NCBI RefSeq assembly: GCF_003937825.1
Contig: NZ_RSFW01000009.1
Span: forward strand, 1 to 64,000
DNA length: 64,000 nucleotides
Source of the DNA: Mesobacillus subterraneus
Lineage (GTDB): Bacteria; Bacillota; Bacilli; Bacillales; Cytobacillaceae
Direction of reading: 5' to 3'
The position numbers were made by a program, and so were the translations under genes. This document shows, in pieces, positions 44,917-55,370 of the stretch; the stretch's first letter is position 1; each line of letters starts with the position of its first letter. The notes below the pieces were generated by a model. The model was not told where the DNA came from and made no database searches. It saw only the letters and a program-made list of their open reading frames with translations.

Positions 44917-46149
44917 CTATATTTTTGGCAATTCGCCACTTGGGCTGATCAATGACACGGAGAAATTATCGGTAAAGATATTATTTGCCATTGTATCTAC
45001 ACTGTTCTTGGTTACCTGATCGATCTGTTCCACAATCTCGTCAAGCGACCTGTGTCTTCGAAGAAGCAATTCATTTTTTCCGTTCCGGCTCATCCGGCTG
45101 TTTGTGCTTTCCAGACTCAGCATCAGGCTGCCTTTCAGCTGTTCCTTGCTGTTGTTGAGTTCTTTTTCAGTGATTCCCTCAGCTCTCAGCGTGCTAAGTG
45201 TTTCCTGGATTGTTTCGTAAAGTACATCCAGCTGGTTTGCACCAGTACCGCCGTATATTGTTACAATTCCACTGTCCTGGTAGGCAGAATGGTAGGAAAA
45301 GACTGAGTAAGCGAGACCACGCTGCTCACGGACGTCCTGGAACAGACGGCTGCTCATGCTGCCTCCCAGCACGTTGTTTAACACAATCAAGCTGTAGACA
45401 TCCTTATGGCCGATTTGCAAACCTTCAAACCCAAGGCACAGATGTGCTTGCTCTGTTTCCTTCTTGCGGGATACATGCTTCGCATGGAACTCCGGTTTGA
45501 CATGATTGATACTCTCTTTGCTCGCTTCGTATGAACCAAAGAACTCCTCAGCATTCTTAATGAATGACTCTGGCACATTACCGGCAATGGAAATAACGAC
45601 ATTTTCAGGTGTATAGGTTTCATGCATATACTGTGTCAGCTTTTCCCCTGTAAAGCTCTGGAGCGTTTCTTCTGTCCCAAGGATCGGATAACCTAGCGGG
45701 TGGTCTCCGTAAATTGCCTGACTAAGCAAATCGTGGACGATATCATCAGGAGTATCCTCATACATCTTGATTTCTTCATTCACAACATTTTTTTCCTTAT
45801 TCAGCTCTTCTGAATCAAATGTTGAATGAAAGAACATATCTGCCAATACTTCCAGCGCAAAATGGGCATGATTATCTAAAACTTTTGCGTAATAGCAAGT
45901 GTATTCTTTCGAAGTAAAAGCGTTGACCTGGCCGCCAATGCTGTCGAAGGATTCGGCAATCTCCCTTGCAGACCTTGTTTTGGTCCCTTTAAAGAACATA
46001 TGCTCAAGGAAATGGGAAATCCCATTATTTTCGGGGTTTTCATTACGGGAGCCCGTACCGATCCATACACCGATCGCAACCGACCGGACAGTTGGTATTT
46101 GTTCTAGTACGATTCTTACACCGTTTTGGCATGTATATTTCTTTATCAA
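44917..46149 (-). CDS. mlpA: M16-family zinc peptidase MlpA (YmxG)
   Basis: A 410-residue processing-peptidase-like enzyme. It starts at TTG (46147-46149), 8 nt after GGAGG. Zinc motif HFLEH is at residues 46-50, a likely third ligand is in NVVNEEIKMYED, and the substrate-binding VREQRGLAYSV is intact, so this is a self-sufficient M16 subunit, unlike the ymfF/ymfH pair. In B. subtilis MlpA affects protease gene expression; its substrate is not known. Confidence 0.92.
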   Translation of the reverse strand: MIKKYTCQNGVRIVLEQIPTVRSVAIGVWIGTGSRNENPENNGISHFLEHMFFKGTKTRSAREIAESFDSIGGQVNAFTSKEYTCYYAKVLDNHAHFALEVLADMFFHSTFDSEELNKEKNVVNEEIKMYEDTPDDIVHDLLSQAIYGDHPLGYPILGTEETLQSFTGEKLTQYMHETYTPENVVISIAGNVPESFIKNAEEFFGSYEASKESINHVKPEFHAKHVSRKKETEQAHLCLGFEGLQIGHKDVYSLIVLNNVLGGSMSSRLFQDVREQRGLAYSVFSYHSAYQDSGIVTIYGGTGANQLDVLYETIQETLSTLRAEGITEKELNNSKEQLKGSLMLSLESTNSRMSRNGKNELLLRRHRSLDEIVEQIDQVTKNSVDTMANNIFTDNFSVSLISPSGELPKI

Positions 46150-46234
46150 TTATATTCCTCCTCTGGAACCTGCTGCTAAAAATACTGCATTTACTAAGTA
46201 TAGTCCATTTAACTTACTTTTTCCAAATACAATG

Positions 46235-47197
46235 CTATTCTTGCATCTTTTTTGACATTACCCTTTTTTCACTCAACATATCCGATACAGTGCCGATTTG
46301 CAATTCCTTCCCTTTGATTTGTGTAATTAACTGGTCTAGAGAAGCAGCCGTTGACTCTGTTGGATGCATTAGGATCAACGCCCCATTATGGACTTTCCCC
46401 ATGACCCTGTTGATTAACTTTTCAGGCGATGGTTTTTGCCAATCGATTGTATCCACACTCCACATGACGGTTCCCAACTTATGTGCAGCCGCTATTTCGA
46501 CCACTTCGTCCTTGTAGTATCCACTTGGCGGAGCGAACCACTTTGTCTGCGCTCCTGTTACCGCCTCGATCACTTCGTTCGTTTTCCGGATTTCTTCGTT
46601 GATCGCCGGTGCGGATAGCTGTTTCATGTTAGGGTGTGTAAAGGAATGATTCCCTAACTCATGCCCTGCATCGGCAATCATTTTTGCCAGTCCCGGGTTA
46701 TTTTTTACCCATCTTCCCTCAAGGAAAAAACTCGCTTTGACATTATGTTTTTTCAGCGTAGCCAGCATGCCTGACAGGTACTCGTTTCCCCAGGCAACGT
46801 TGATGATGAAGCTGACCATCGGTTTTTCCGGATGTCCTTTGTAGATTGCCATAGGAGGTAAATCACTTAAATGCACTTCAGGTGACACTTCCTGATAGAC
46901 AAGTTTATCCGGATCAAATTTTCCATCCTTTTTCATCTTTTCATGAGATGCTTTTACATCGATCTTTAGTCCATTATAGCCTGGGATCAGCTTCCATACC
47001 GGATCCTTCCTGGCATTAGAAGGTTCGACTTCATATTCCTTCCCCTTTGTTTCAATTTCAGCAATCAACGAATGTTCTTGCCCGGCAACTGGCATTGTCT
47101 CTGTCTTCAGTCCTGTAACATATGTATGGGAAAATGGATTATTCACTGTGAGCCAGGCGCCGATCAACAGTGCTGAAATCAATACAATCTTTCTCAT
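46235..47197 (-). CDS. ylxY: Polysaccharide deacetylase-like protein YlxY (altered metal site)
   Basis: A membrane-anchored or secreted NodB-fold protein, 320 residues from the ATG at 47197 (9 nt after AGGAGG; the ATG at 47203 is too close). The N-terminal hydrophobic segment (IVLISALLIGAWL) is a signal/anchor. The HSFTHP metal histidines are present. Where active deacetylases have TFDDG, this reads FIINVAWGNEYL, so the first aspartates are missing. The position between mlpA and pnp matches B. subtilis ylxY. Activity is doubtful; a binding role is possible. Confidence 0.85.
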   Translation of the reverse strand: MRKIVLISALLIGAWLTVNNPFSHTYVTGLKTETMPVAGQEHSLIAEIETKGKEYEVEPSNARKDPVWKLIPGYNGLKIDVKASHEKMKKDGKFDPDKLVYQEVSPEVHLSDLPPMAIYKGHPEKPMVSFIINVAWGNEYLSGMLATLKKHNVKASFFLEGRWVKNNPGLAKMIADAGHELGNHSFTHPNMKQLSAPAINEEIRKTNEVIEAVTGAQTKWFAPPSGYYKDEVVEIAAAHKLGTVMWSVDTIDWQKPSPEKLINRVMGKVHNGALILMHPTESTAASLDQLITQIKGKELQIGTVSDMLSEKRVMSKKMQE

Positions 47198-47395
47198 ATT
47201 CATTTACCTCCTCTTTATTAAGGCGCTCAATTGAAATGACTAAGTGAGCATTCCCACCAAAAAAAATTCCATCGTGAAGGGCCTATTTTACTTTATGAAA
47301 GCAAAGGACAAGGTAGAACGAGAGACGTTGCATGGTTATTAATAATATGAAAAGTGACTGGCTTAGCCAGGAACAACGTTTACGAAAAACAGCCT

Positions 47396-47449
47396 AAAAA
47401 AAAGAGGCTGTCAAAAAAGGTTTTCATTAACCTCTTTGACAGCCTCTTT
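47396..47449 (-). terminator. Terminator of pnp
   Basis: AAAGAGGCTGTCAAA (47401-47415) and TTTGACAGCCTCTTT (47435-47449) form a perfect 15-bp stem followed by a U8 run on the minus strand. Confidence 0.9.
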
Positions 47450-47459
47450 GTTATAAAAC

Positions 47460-49574
47460 TTATTGCTTTTCAGCCTTTTCCCGCTGTTCTTTAAGGACTG
47501 CTTTGCGAGAAAGATTCACTCTTCCTTGTTTGTCGATTTCAGTTACCTTTACAAGGAGCTCATCTCCAAGCTTCAGGACATCTTCGACTTTTCCTACCCG
47601 CTCTTCAGCAAGCTCGGATATATGAACCAAACCATCTTTTCCTGGGAAGATTTCGACAAACGCACCGAACTTTTCGATACGGCGTACTTTACCAAGATAC
47701 ATTTGCCCAACTTCAACTTCACGGACGATGTCTTCGATGATTTTCTTAGCCTTTTCGTTCATCTCTTGATCAACTGACGCGATGAAAACTGTACCGTCTT
47801 GCTCGATATCAATTTTTACGCCAGTTTCTTCAATGATTTTATTGATTTGCTTGCCGCTTGGTCCAATGACATCGCGAATTTTATCCGGATTGATTGTCAT
47901 CGTGATGATCTTCGGAGCATACTTGGAAAGCTGGCCGCGCGGCTCCTGGATTGTCGCCATCATGGATTCGAGAATCTGCATGCGGCCTTTTTGCGCCTGT
48001 TGCAATGCTTCTTCAAGGATCTCACGTGAAAGGCCTTCGATTTTAATATCCATTTGAAGGGCTGTTACACCCTTGGCAGTACCCGCTACCTTGAAGTCCA
48101 TATCGCCAAGGTGGTCTTCCATGCCCTGAATATCAGTCAGGATGGTATAGTGCTCTCCTGATTTGACAAGACCCATTGCGATACCGGCAACCGGAGCCTT
48201 GATTGGAACACCCGCATCCATCATAGCAAGTGTGCTTGCACAGATACTAGCCTGGGAAGTTGAACCATTCGATTCCAACACCTCGGAAACAAGGCGGACT
48301 GTATATGGGAAATCTTTTTCACTTGGAATAACTGGCTCAAGTGCTCTTTCTCCCAGTGCACCGTGACCGATCTCCCTGCGGCCTGGTCCTCGGATCGGCC
48401 CAGTTTCACCTACAGAGAATAACGGGAAGTTGTAATGGTGCATGAAGCGCTTTTCTTCTTCGATTCCAAGCCCATCCAGAATTTGGACATCTCCCATTGC
48501 ACCTAATGTACAAATGCTGAGCGCTTGCGTCTGGCCTCTTGTGAATAACCCTGAACCGTGAGTTCTTGGGAGGAGACCAACTTCAGAAGAAAGCGGACGG
48601 ATTTCGTCTGCGCCCCGGCCGTCAGGACGGACTTTCTCTTCAGTGATCAGTCGGCGTACTTCGCCCTTAACGATTTTATCAAGGATTTGTTTTACTTGCT
48701 TAAGCTTGTCGTCATCTGCTTCCAGTTCTTCAAAACGGGCCACGACAGCATTCTTGACTTCTTTAATTGCATCTTCACGCGCATGTTTTTCCTGGACCTG
48801 AATCGCAGCAAGCATGTCTTGCTCGCAAATTCCACGAACTTCAGCTTCCAGCTCTTTATCTAACTCAAAAAGTTTAATTTCTCTTTTTTCTTTGCCGACC
48901 TTAGCGACAATTTCCTGTTGGAAAGCAATCAGGCGCTTGATTTCATCATGACCAAACATGATCGCTTCAAGCATAACTTCCTCAGGAACTTCTTCAGCAC
49001 CGGCTTCAACCATGTTAATGGCATCCATCGTGCCAGCTACTGTCAGATGCATATCACTTTTTTCTGTTTCTTCAACAGATGGATTGATGATGAATTCACC
49101 GTCAACCCTTCCAACGATGACGCCTGCGATTGGTCCTTCAAACGGGATATCCGATACGGATAGCGCCAGGGAAGAACCGAACATTGCTGCCATTTCTGAT
49201 GAACAGTTCTGGTCAACACTCATGACGATGCTGATTACCTGGACATCGTTCCTGAACCCATCAGCGAATAACGGACGGATTGGACGGTCAATCAAACGGC
49301 TCGCCAGGATCGCCTTCTCACTTGGGCGTCCTTCACGCTTAATAAAGCCGCCAGGGATTTTACCAACAGCATATAAACGCTCTTCATAGTTAACAGTCAA
49401 TGGGAAGAAATCAAGATTCTTCGGTTCTTTTGAAGCAGTTGCTGTACTTAGGACAGCTGTATCGCCATAACGGACAAGGACGGCGCCATTCGCCTGTTTT
49501 GCAAGCTGCCCGATTTCGACTGTCAGCTTGCGCCCAGCCCAGTCAAAGGAAAAACTTTGTTTTTCTTGTTCCAT
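47460..49574 (-). CDS. pnp: Polynucleotide phosphorylase
   Basis: A 3'-5' phosphorolytic exoribonuclease, 704 residues. Two RNase PH domains (about 1-215 and 310-545) flank an all-helical domain; a KH domain ([17 protein letters not shown]) and an S1 domain ([19 protein letters not shown]) complete it. [17 protein letters not shown] is the conserved phosphate-site loop. It lies directly downstream of rpsO but behind its own leader. It works with RNase Y and the J nucleases, also encoded here, in mRNA decay. Confidence 0.97.
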   Translation of the reverse strand: MEQEKQSFSFDWAGRKLTVEIGQLAKQANGAVLVRYGDTAVLSTATASKEPKNLDFFPLTVNYEERLYAVGKIPGGFIKREGRPSEKAILASRLIDRPIRPLFADGFRNDVQVISIVMSVDQNCSSEMAAMFGSSLALSVSDIPFEGPIAGVIVGRVDGEFIINPSVEETEKSDMHLTVAGTMDAINMVEAGAEEVPEEVMLEAIMFGHDEIKRLIAFQQEIVAKVGKEKREIKLFELDKELEAEVRGICEQDMLAAIQVQEKHAREDAIKEVKNAVVARFEELEADDDKLKQVKQILDKIVKGEVRRLITEEKVRPDGRGADEIRPLSSEVGLLPRTHGSGLFTRGQTQALSICTLGAMGDVQILDGLGIEEEKRFMHHYNFPLFSVGETGPIRGPGRREIGHGALGERALEPVIPSEKDFPYTVRLVSEVLESNGSTSQASICASTLAMMDAGVPIKAPVAGIAMGLVKSGEHYTILTDIQGMEDHLGDMDFKVAGTAKGVTALQMDIKIEGLSREILEEALQQAQKGRMQILESMMATIQEPRGQLSKYAPKIITMTINPDKIRDVIGPSGKQINKIIEETGVKIDIEQDGTVFIASVDQEMNEKAKKIIEDIVREVEVGQMYLGKVRRIEKFGAFVEIFPGKDGLVHISELAEERVGKVEDVLKLGDELLVKVTEIDKQGRVNLSRKAVLKEQREKAEKQ

Positions 49575-49605
49575 GCTTTTTTAGCCCCTCTCTACCACAA
49601 TTCCA

Positions 49606-49622
49606 CCCGGGATTTGCCCGGG
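49606..49622 (-). promoter_or_regulatory. GC-rich hairpin in the pnp leader
   Basis: CCCGGG (49606-49611) and CCCGGG (49617-49622) pair with a 5-nt loop, about 30-50 nt upstream of the pnp start. pnp is post-transcriptionally autoregulated in other bacteria, so a leader structure is plausible. The rest of the 49575-49844 gap has no gene. Confidence 0.3.
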
Positions 49623-49841
49623 GATTTATTTAAAACAGCACAAACGCATGTCTTATAACAAATATACCTTTATAACGAATAATAAAACCATGGACATCCA
49701 TTCCTGAAAAGGCTTGTCCCCCGTAAGGGCTGTTGTTCACGGTATGTTTCAGTTAAATGAATATAAAAAGTCTTTTATGTTATATTATGCTCAAAAAAGG
49801 AGCGCTTCATATCTATGTACTTAACAAAATTTTTGCCTAAT

Positions 49842-49866
49842 AAAAAAGCGGGATAAATCCCGCTTT
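49842..49866 (-). terminator. Terminator of rpsO
   Basis: AAAGCGGGAT (49845-49854) and ATCCCGCTTT (49857-49866) form a stem with a tight loop and a U run on the minus strand. Confidence 0.85.
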
Positions 49867-49872
49867 AACAGA

Positions 49873-50142
49873 CTATCTACGTAGACCAAGCTTGTTGATT
49901 AACTCGCGGTAACGAGAAACGTCCTTGTTACGAAGGTAAGTCAAAAGGTTACGACGCTTACCTACCATTTTAAGAAGACCGCGACGTGAGTGGTGGTCCT
50001 TCTTGTGAGCGCGCAAGTGCTCGTTCAATGTGTTAATTTCTTCAGTAAGGACAGCGATTTGAACTTCTGGAGATCCAGTATCACTTTCGTGAGTCTTGAA
50101 TTCGTTGATCAGTTCGTTTTTACGTGCTTTAGTGATTGCCAT
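49873..50142 (-). CDS. rpsO: Ribosomal protein S15
   Basis: The 30S subunit protein that binds the 16S rRNA central domain, 89 residues ([30 protein letters not shown]). The conserved [12 protein letters not shown] rRNA-binding helix is present. RBS GGAGGTGA precedes it. Between ribC and pnp, as in most Bacillaceae. An alternative-hairpin leader upstream is a candidate autoregulatory site. Confidence 0.98.
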   Translation of the reverse strand: MAITKARKNELINEFKTHESDTGSPEVQIAVLTEEINTLNEHLRAHKKDHHSRRGLLKMVGKRRNLLTYLRNKDVSRYRELINKLGLRR

Positions 50143-50172
50143 CCGTGTTCACCTCCATTATTGTAATCCCCT

Positions 50173-50210
50173 GTTACCGAGCAAGCGTCGGTGACTCGAC
50201 TTGCCAAGCA
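50173..50210 (-). promoter_or_regulatory. Alternative hairpins in the rpsO leader (possible S15 autoregulation)
   Basis: On the minus strand GTCACCGA/TCGGTAAC (50173-50195, one mismatch) and GCAAG/CTTGC, which uses part of the same loop, are mutually exclusive or could form a pseudoknot just before the ribosome binding site. S15 represses its own mRNA in several bacteria by binding such leaders. Confidence 0.4.
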
Positions 50211-50265
50211 AAGGTTCTTTTTAATACGTTAATAAGAATACAACTTTTTACGACAAAAAGCAAGT

Positions 50266-51219
50266 CTAACCCTTGTTTTTTTCAAAGTATAACATGGCTT
50301 CCTGCTTATCCTTTTCAATTTGGGCAACAAGCTGCTGAATACCCTCGAATTTCCGCTCATTCCTCAAATGCTTATGCCACTCCACCTTCACTTGTTTACC
50401 ATAAATATCATCATTGAAATCGAATATATGCACCTCGGTAGAAGGTTTGTCCTTCTTCTCTTTGTGGAAGGTCGGTTTATAGCCGACATTGCACACCCCA
50501 TCATTCCATGCCCCGTCAATTTCGATGCGGACAGCATAAACACCTGTCGGCGGCAGGATGTACTGGTCATCCACCAGCACATTTGCAGTCGGAAAGCCAA
50601 TGGTCCTTCCCCGTCGCTCTCCATTCACGACTGTTCCCTGTGTAGTGTAGTATCTTCCGAGGAGTCCGGGCATGGCATCCATCTTTCCTTCCCTGAGCTG
50701 AGAACGGATCAATGTTGAACTTATTTTTATCTCTTCCGGTGTTGCAAGTTTTGAAATGACTGTAAAATCAAATTGGTTTCGCGAATGGAACTGGATGGTC
50801 TCCATTGTCCCTTTGCCCATTTTTCCATAAGAATAGTCAAACCCTGCCACAACATGCTTCACATTCAAACCAATAATATATTGGTCAATGAATTCCTGTG
50901 GCAGCAAACTGGAAAATTCGGTTGTGAAATGGATGACAAACAGATAATCCACACCGATCCTTTCTATAACCCTCGCTTTTTCATCCAGCGGAGTAATATA
51001 CTCTATATGCTTTACGCTTTTCCCAAGCACGACTGAAGGATGCGGATCAAATGTCATGACAGCGCTCTTGATTCCCTTTGAATCCGCTGTCTTCTTCGCT
51101 TCCATGATTACCTGCTGATGCCCAAGATGGACACCATCGAAGTATCCAAGTGCCATGGTCATTTCAGGAAAATCAGTTTTTTTATAATCATGAGGATGGT
51201 TTAGCTTAATCAATTCCAC
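50266..51219 (-). CDS. ribC: Bifunctional riboflavin kinase/FAD synthetase
   Basis: Makes FMN and FAD from riboflavin, 317 residues. The start is GTG (51217-51219) behind AAGGTGA. The N-terminal FAD synthetase domain has ALGYFDGVHLGHQQ and VAGFDYSYG, with ISSTLIR. The C-terminal riboflavin kinase domain begins near RYYTTQGTVVNGERRGRTIG, with GFPTANV. The gene lies between truB and rpsO. Confidence 0.95.
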   Translation of the reverse strand: MELIKLNHPHDYKKTDFPEMTMALGYFDGVHLGHQQVIMEAKKTADSKGIKSAVMTFDPHPSVVLGKSVKHIEYITPLDEKARVIERIGVDYLFVIHFTTEFSSLLPQEFIDQYIIGLNVKHVVAGFDYSYGKMGKGTMETIQFHSRNQFDFTVISKLATPEEIKISSTLIRSQLREGKMDAMPGLLGRYYTTQGTVVNGERRGRTIGFPTANVLVDDQYILPPTGVYAVRIEIDGAWNDGVCNVGYKPTFHKEKKDKPSTEVHIFDFNDDIYGKQVKVEWHKHLRNERKFEGIQQLVAQIEKDKQEAMLYFEKNKG

Positions 51220-51303
51220 GATTTCAACTCACCTTTTCTGGCCCAGCTGCTCTTAATGGTTTTAACAAGAATCGAATGCCTCCAGGGCAATCGATCATGA
51301 ACC

Positions 51304-52221
51304 TTATTGATCATTTCTTAATACTTTATCAGGCTTCATCATGCCGGCTTTCTCAGGATGAGCCCTGTAAATGGCGAGCGCTTTTCCGTCTTCTGTTTCA
51401 ACTGCAATCGGCCCGCTTATATCCTTTAAATCCTCCGGTATCATAAGCCGTGCCCCGTTTTTCACTTTCTCTGCTACTTTATCATTAATGCGATATTTCG
51501 GCAAATAAGAAATACCAGCTTCCAACGGCTGCAGGGCATCGTCGATTGTGCCCTCTTCAACCATGGTTTCAAGCTGTTCAAAAGTAAAGCAATCCTCCAG
51601 TGAAAACCCGGCTGATTGAATCCTGACGAGTGATGACATATGTGCCGGATAGCCCAATTTCTCACCGATTGTCACGGCCAGGGTCCGGATATATGTTCCT
51701 TTGCTGCAAGAGACCCTGAATTTAAAACTCACTTGCTCACCTTCGAATCTCTCACGATCATCCAAAAGTTCAATATCGTAAATGGTGACCTTTCTGGAAG
51801 GTCGTTCCACTTCAATCCCTTGCCTGGCATATTCATACAGTTTTTTTCCATTTACCTTCACAGCTGAATACATTGGCGGAGTCTGCTCGATCTCACCCGT
51901 CAGTGAGCGGAGGACCATTTCTACTTCCTCTCTAGTTATCGCGCGGTCTACCGGCATTTCTTCAACCTTGTCTCCTGAAGCATCTTCTGTTGTAGTTGTA
52001 AACCCTAGTGTTACTTCACCTTCATAAGCCTTCCCAGCATCCGTTATGTATTCTGCAATTTTTGTTGCTTTGCCCACACATATTGGCAGTACCCCCGTCA
52101 CATCCGGATCCAGAGTACCGGTATGGCCTACTTTCTTTGTCCTCAATAGCTTCTTGAGTTTAAAAACACAGTCATGCGAGGTCATCCCTGCTGGTTTTAG
52201 CAGTGGCAAAATCCCTTCCAT
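51304..52221 (-). CDS. truB: tRNA pseudouridine-55 synthase
   Basis: Makes pseudouridine 55 in the T-loop of tRNAs, 305 residues from MEGILPLLKPAGMTSHD (52221). The catalytic Asp38 is in HTGTLDPDVTGVLP, with KVNGKKLYEYAR and CSKGTYIRTL motifs and a C-terminal PUA-like domain. A strong hairpin at 52304-52334 separates it from rbfA. Longer in-frame start at 52254 is not favoured. Confidence 0.95.
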   Translation of the reverse strand: MEGILPLLKPAGMTSHDCVFKLKKLLRTKKVGHTGTLDPDVTGVLPICVGKATKIAEYITDAGKAYEGEVTLGFTTTTEDASGDKVEEMPVDRAITREEVEMVLRSLTGEIEQTPPMYSAVKVNGKKLYEYARQGIEVERPSRKVTIYDIELLDDRERFEGEQVSFKFRVSCSKGTYIRTLAVTIGEKLGYPAHMSSLVRIQSAGFSLEDCFTFEQLETMVEEGTIDDALQPLEAGISYLPKYRINDKVAEKVKNGARLMIPEDLKDISGPIAVETEDGKALAIYRAHPEKAGMMKPDKVLRNDQ

Positions 52222-52303
52222 GTCCTGGCCCCCTCGTTTTTTTATGTATAGCATAACGTTGAAGCACTGCTCAACTGAGGAGCAGTTGGCAGTAATCCAA
52301 TTG

Positions 52304-52334
52304 AAAAAAATGGATAGACAATATGTCTATCCAT
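52304..52334 (-). terminator. Intrinsic terminator between rbfA and truB
   Basis: ATGGATAGACA (52310-52320) and TGTCTATCCAT (52324-52334) form a perfect 11-bp stem with a 3-nt loop and a U7 run on the minus strand. It would split the nusA-infB operon from truB-ribC, at least in part. Confidence 0.85.
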
Positions 52335-52358
52335 CTTTCCATATCGAATTAAGAGTCC

Positions 52359-52739
52359 TTAATCCGTTTCTTTGTCCTGTTCTTCATTAGCTGGCTCTTC
52401 ATCCCTGTGCAATTCGTGAATCAATGAATTGATGCGGTTTCCATATGCCATTGTTTCATCAAACTCAAAGATCAGTTCAGGCGTTTTTCTTAAGCGGATT
52501 CTTTGGCCAATTTCTGTCCTGATAAATCCCTTTGCTTTCGCAAGTCCCTTAAGGGTGTTTTCCCTCTGTTCTTCGTCACCTAAAACAGAAATATACACTT
52601 TTGCCTGCTGAAGGTCTCCCGTTACCTGAACATCGGTCACTGTAACGAAACCCACTCGCGGATCTTTAATTTTGCGGCTGATGATATCGCCAAGTTCTTT
52701 TTTCATTTGTTCCCCAACACGATTTACTCTATGACCCAT
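52359..52739 (-). CDS. rbfA: Ribosome-binding factor A
   Basis: A 30S maturation and cold-shock factor, 126 residues from [20 protein letters not shown] (52739), behind GAGGTGA; an in-frame GTG at 52748 overlaps that site. KH-like fold with [18 protein letters not shown] and the family ending [13 protein letters not shown]. The acidic tail ([14 protein letters not shown]) is typical of Bacillus. It follows ylxP in the infB operon. Confidence 0.95.
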   Translation of the reverse strand: MGHRVNRVGEQMKKELGDIISRKIKDPRVGFVTVTDVQVTGDLQQAKVYISVLGDEEQRENTLKGLAKAKGFIRTEIGQRIRLRKTPELIFEFDETMAYGNRINSLIHELHRDEEPANEEQDKETD

Positions 52740-52757
52740 TTCGATCACCTCGTTCTA

Positions 52758-53039
52758 TTAAAGCCATTCTATTTCGGTGATGGTACGTTCGATCTCTGGA
52801 AAAGAGTCGATCATTTTCAAAGCGTTCTGCAATTCCCTTTCAGTCGAGACCCTGGATGCCGAGACAGCGGCTACCGCGATGGTTGTCCGCTGCCAGACGT
52901 CCTGGTGATCCACTTCCGCAACCGAAACATTGTATTTTTGTTTCAGCCGAGTGATGATCCGCTGCAGAACCGCTCTCTTTTCTTTTAGAGAATGAGCATC
53001 ATAGATGATGCACTCACAGGCGGCTAAGCCTACTACCAT
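52758..53039 (-). CDS. ylxP: DUF503 protein YlxP
   Basis: A 93-residue protein of the YlxP/DUF503 family ([26 protein letters not shown]). The ATG overlaps the infB stop by one base (TAATG). The SLKEKR motif is conserved in the family. It always sits between infB and rbfA in Bacillus, suggesting a ribosome-related job, but its function is not established. Confidence 0.92.
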   Translation of the reverse strand: MVVGLAACECIIYDAHSLKEKRAVLQRIITRLKQKYNVSVAEVDHQDVWQRTTIAVAAVSASRVSTERELQNALKMIDSFPEIERTITEIEWL

Positions 53040-55351
53040 TAACGTTCCACTTCTTCCATGATATATGCTTCGATGACGTCGCCTTCCTTGACATCTTTGA
53101 AGTTTTTAATGGTAATACCACATTCATAGCCGGCTGATACTTCCTTGGCATCATCCTTAAAACGTTTTAACGCATCAACTTCACCTTCGAAGATGACGAC
53201 GCCGTCACGGATTAAACGAACGCCGCTGTCACGGGTAATCTTACCGTCAGTGACATATGAACCGGCAATCGTCCCGATCTTTGATACCTTGAACGTCTGG
53301 CGGACTTCAGCCTGGCCAATGACCTTTTCGGCATAAACAGGATCCAGCATGCCCTTCATCGCAGATTCGATTTCTTCGATTACTTTATAGATAATGCGGT
53401 GAAGACGGATGTCGACACTTTCTGATTCCGCAGCACGCTTCGCATTATTGTCAGGGCGGACGTTGAAACCAATGACGATTCCGTTGGAAGCCGCCGCAAG
53501 AGTGATGTCAGACTCATTGATCGCACCAACACCTGTGTGAATGATCCTTACATTCACACCTTCAACATCCAGTTTTTGAAGCGCTGCTGCGAGTGCTTCC
53601 ACTGAACCTTGAACATCAGCTTTAATAATTAGATTTAGGTCTTTCATTTCCCCTTGTTTCATATGTTCAAACAAAGTATCGAGACTTACGCGGGCTTTTT
53701 CGCTGCGCTGTGCCTGCAATGCTTGTTGCGAACGGATTTCACCTATTTGGCGGGCTGTCTTCTCATCATCAAATACAACGAAACGGTCACCAGCCTGAGG
53801 TACGTCATTCAAACCTGTGATTTCAACCGGAGTGGATGGTCCTGCTTCCTTGACTCGGCGGCCTAGGTCATTGACCATTGCACGTACGCGGCCGAATGTG
53901 TTACCGACAACGATCGGGTCACCGATTTTCAATGTTCCATTCTGTACAAGCAATGTCGCGACAGACCCACGGCCCTTATCAAGCTGGGCTTCGATTACCG
54001 TACCCATCGCATTGCGCTTCGGATTCGCTTTGTATTCTTCCACTTCTCCAACTAGCAAGATCATTTCCAGCAAGTTGTCGAGACCTTCTCCAGTCAATGC
54101 AGAAATCGGAACAAAGATGGTTTCTCCGCCCCATGCTTCTGGAACAAGACCATATTCAGTAAGTTCCTGCATAACACGATCAGGATTTGCAGTCGGTTTG
54201 TCCATCTTGTTAACAGCAACGATGATTGGCACATTAGCTGCTTTCGCATGGTTCAAGGCTTCCACTGTTTGCGGCTTCACACCATCATCAGCTGCAACGA
54301 CCAGGATCGTGATGTCCGTAATCTTTGCACCGCGTGCACGCATGGTTGTGAACGCTGCGTGACCAGGTGTATCAAGGAAAGTAATTTTCTTGCCATTTTC
54401 TTCGACCTGGTAAGCACCAATATGCTGAGTGATTCCGCCTGCTTCGCCAGCAGTCACTTTCGTGTTACGGATTGAATCCAGCAAGGTTGTTTTACCATGG
54501 TCAACGTGTCCCATGATGGTGACAACAGATGGTCTTTCCACTAATGATGCCTCTTCGTCTTCAGAGAAGTATACCTCAAGGTCAGTTGCATCAATCTTGA
54601 TTTCTTCTTCGACTTCGACACCATAATCGGTAGCAATCAATTCGATTGCATCTTTGTCCAGGTCCTGGTTAATCGTTGCCATGACACCAAGCATAAATAA
54701 CTTCTTGATGATTTCTGAAGGCTCGCGATTAAGCTTCTTGGCAAGTTCTCCAACAGTCAAGGACTCGCTGAATGTAATTTTCGAAGGTAGTTCTTTAACC
54801 TTTTTAGGCTGCTGAGCTTGCGGCTGCTGCTGCTTGCCTCTATTTTGCTGCTGCTGGTTTCTGTTCTTATTGTTCTTGTTTTTATTCTTGTTGAACGGCT
54901 TATTGTCCGGCTTTTTAGCAGCGGCTGTTTTTACTTTTTCCGGTGTAGTTGCGCGGCGCTCATCATCAGAAAATGCACTTGCAGTGGTTTTTAGCTGAGG
55001 CTGAGGCTGAGCCTGGTTGTTCCGCTGCTGGTTTTGAGCTTGATTTCGGTTCGGGTTCTGGCCACCTTGGTTGCGATTCTGACCCTGGTTGCCCTGGTTG
55101 CGATTTTGGCCTTGACTGCGGTTCTGACCCTGCTGGTTCTTCGGCTGGCTTTGCTGTTGTTTCGGCCTTGCCTGTGCCTGCTGTCTATCTTCTTTCTTGT
55201 TGTAGATGGCATCCAGCTTTTTAACTGTGTCATCTTCCATCGCTGTCATATGGTTAGAGACCTCAATATTCATCTCTTTTAATTTTATAATCACGTCTTT
55301 ACTCGATAAATTATGCTTCTTTGCATATTCATAAACGCGTGTTTTACTCAT
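53039..55351 (-). CDS. infB: Translation initiation factor IF-2
   Basis: The GTPase that brings initiator tRNA to the ribosome, 770 residues. The N-terminal IF2N domain ([19 protein letters not shown]) is followed by a long Gln/Asn/Gly/Arg-rich linker (about 55-185), a second IF2N region, and the G domain with G1 [10 protein letters not shown]3 DTPGHAAFT and G4 NKMD, then domains II-IV. The linker contains short NQGQNRNQG-type repeats. Shorter IF-2 forms from internal starts are known in Bacillus. ylxP overlaps its end. Confidence 0.97.
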   Translation of the reverse strand: MSKTRVYEYAKKHNLSSKDVIIKLKEMNIEVSNHMTAMEDDTVKKLDAIYNKKEDRQQAQARPKQQQSQPKNQQGQNRSQGQNRNQGNQGQNRNQGGQNPNRNQAQNQQRNNQAQPQPQLKTTASAFSDDERRATTPEKVKTAAAKKPDNKPFNKNKNKNNKNRNQQQQNRGKQQQPQAQQPKKVKELPSKITFSESLTVGELAKKLNREPSEIIKKLFMLGVMATINQDLDKDAIELIATDYGVEVEEEIKIDATDLEVYFSEDEEASLVERPSVVTIMGHVDHGKTTLLDSIRNTKVTAGEAGGITQHIGAYQVEENGKKITFLDTPGHAAFTTMRARGAKITDITILVVAADDGVKPQTVEALNHAKAANVPIIVAVNKMDKPTANPDRVMQELTEYGLVPEAWGGETIFVPISALTGEGLDNLLEMILLVGEVEEYKANPKRNAMGTVIEAQLDKGRGSVATLLVQNGTLKIGDPIVVGNTFGRVRAMVNDLGRRVKEAGPSTPVEITGLNDVPQAGDRFVVFDDEKTARQIGEIRSQQALQAQRSEKARVSLDTLFEHMKQGEMKDLNLIIKADVQGSVEALAAALQKLDVEGVNVRIIHTGVGAINESDITLAAASNGIVIGFNVRPDNNAKRAAESESVDIRLHRIIYKVIEEIESAMKGMLDPVYAEKVIGQAEVRQTFKVSKIGTIAGSYVTDGKITRDSGVRLIRDGVVIFEGEVDALKRFKDDAKEVSAGYECGITIKNFKDVKEGDVIEAYIMEEVER

Positions 55352-55370
55352 ATTTTCACCCCCGCTAGAA

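Noticed and set aside
44718-44939. Minus-strand open frame of 73 codons
   Set aside because: It covers repeat copy 2, the mlpA terminator and the end of mlpA. The product (REAGAEPPRRHWRLRG) is typical of spurious annotation over this repeat.
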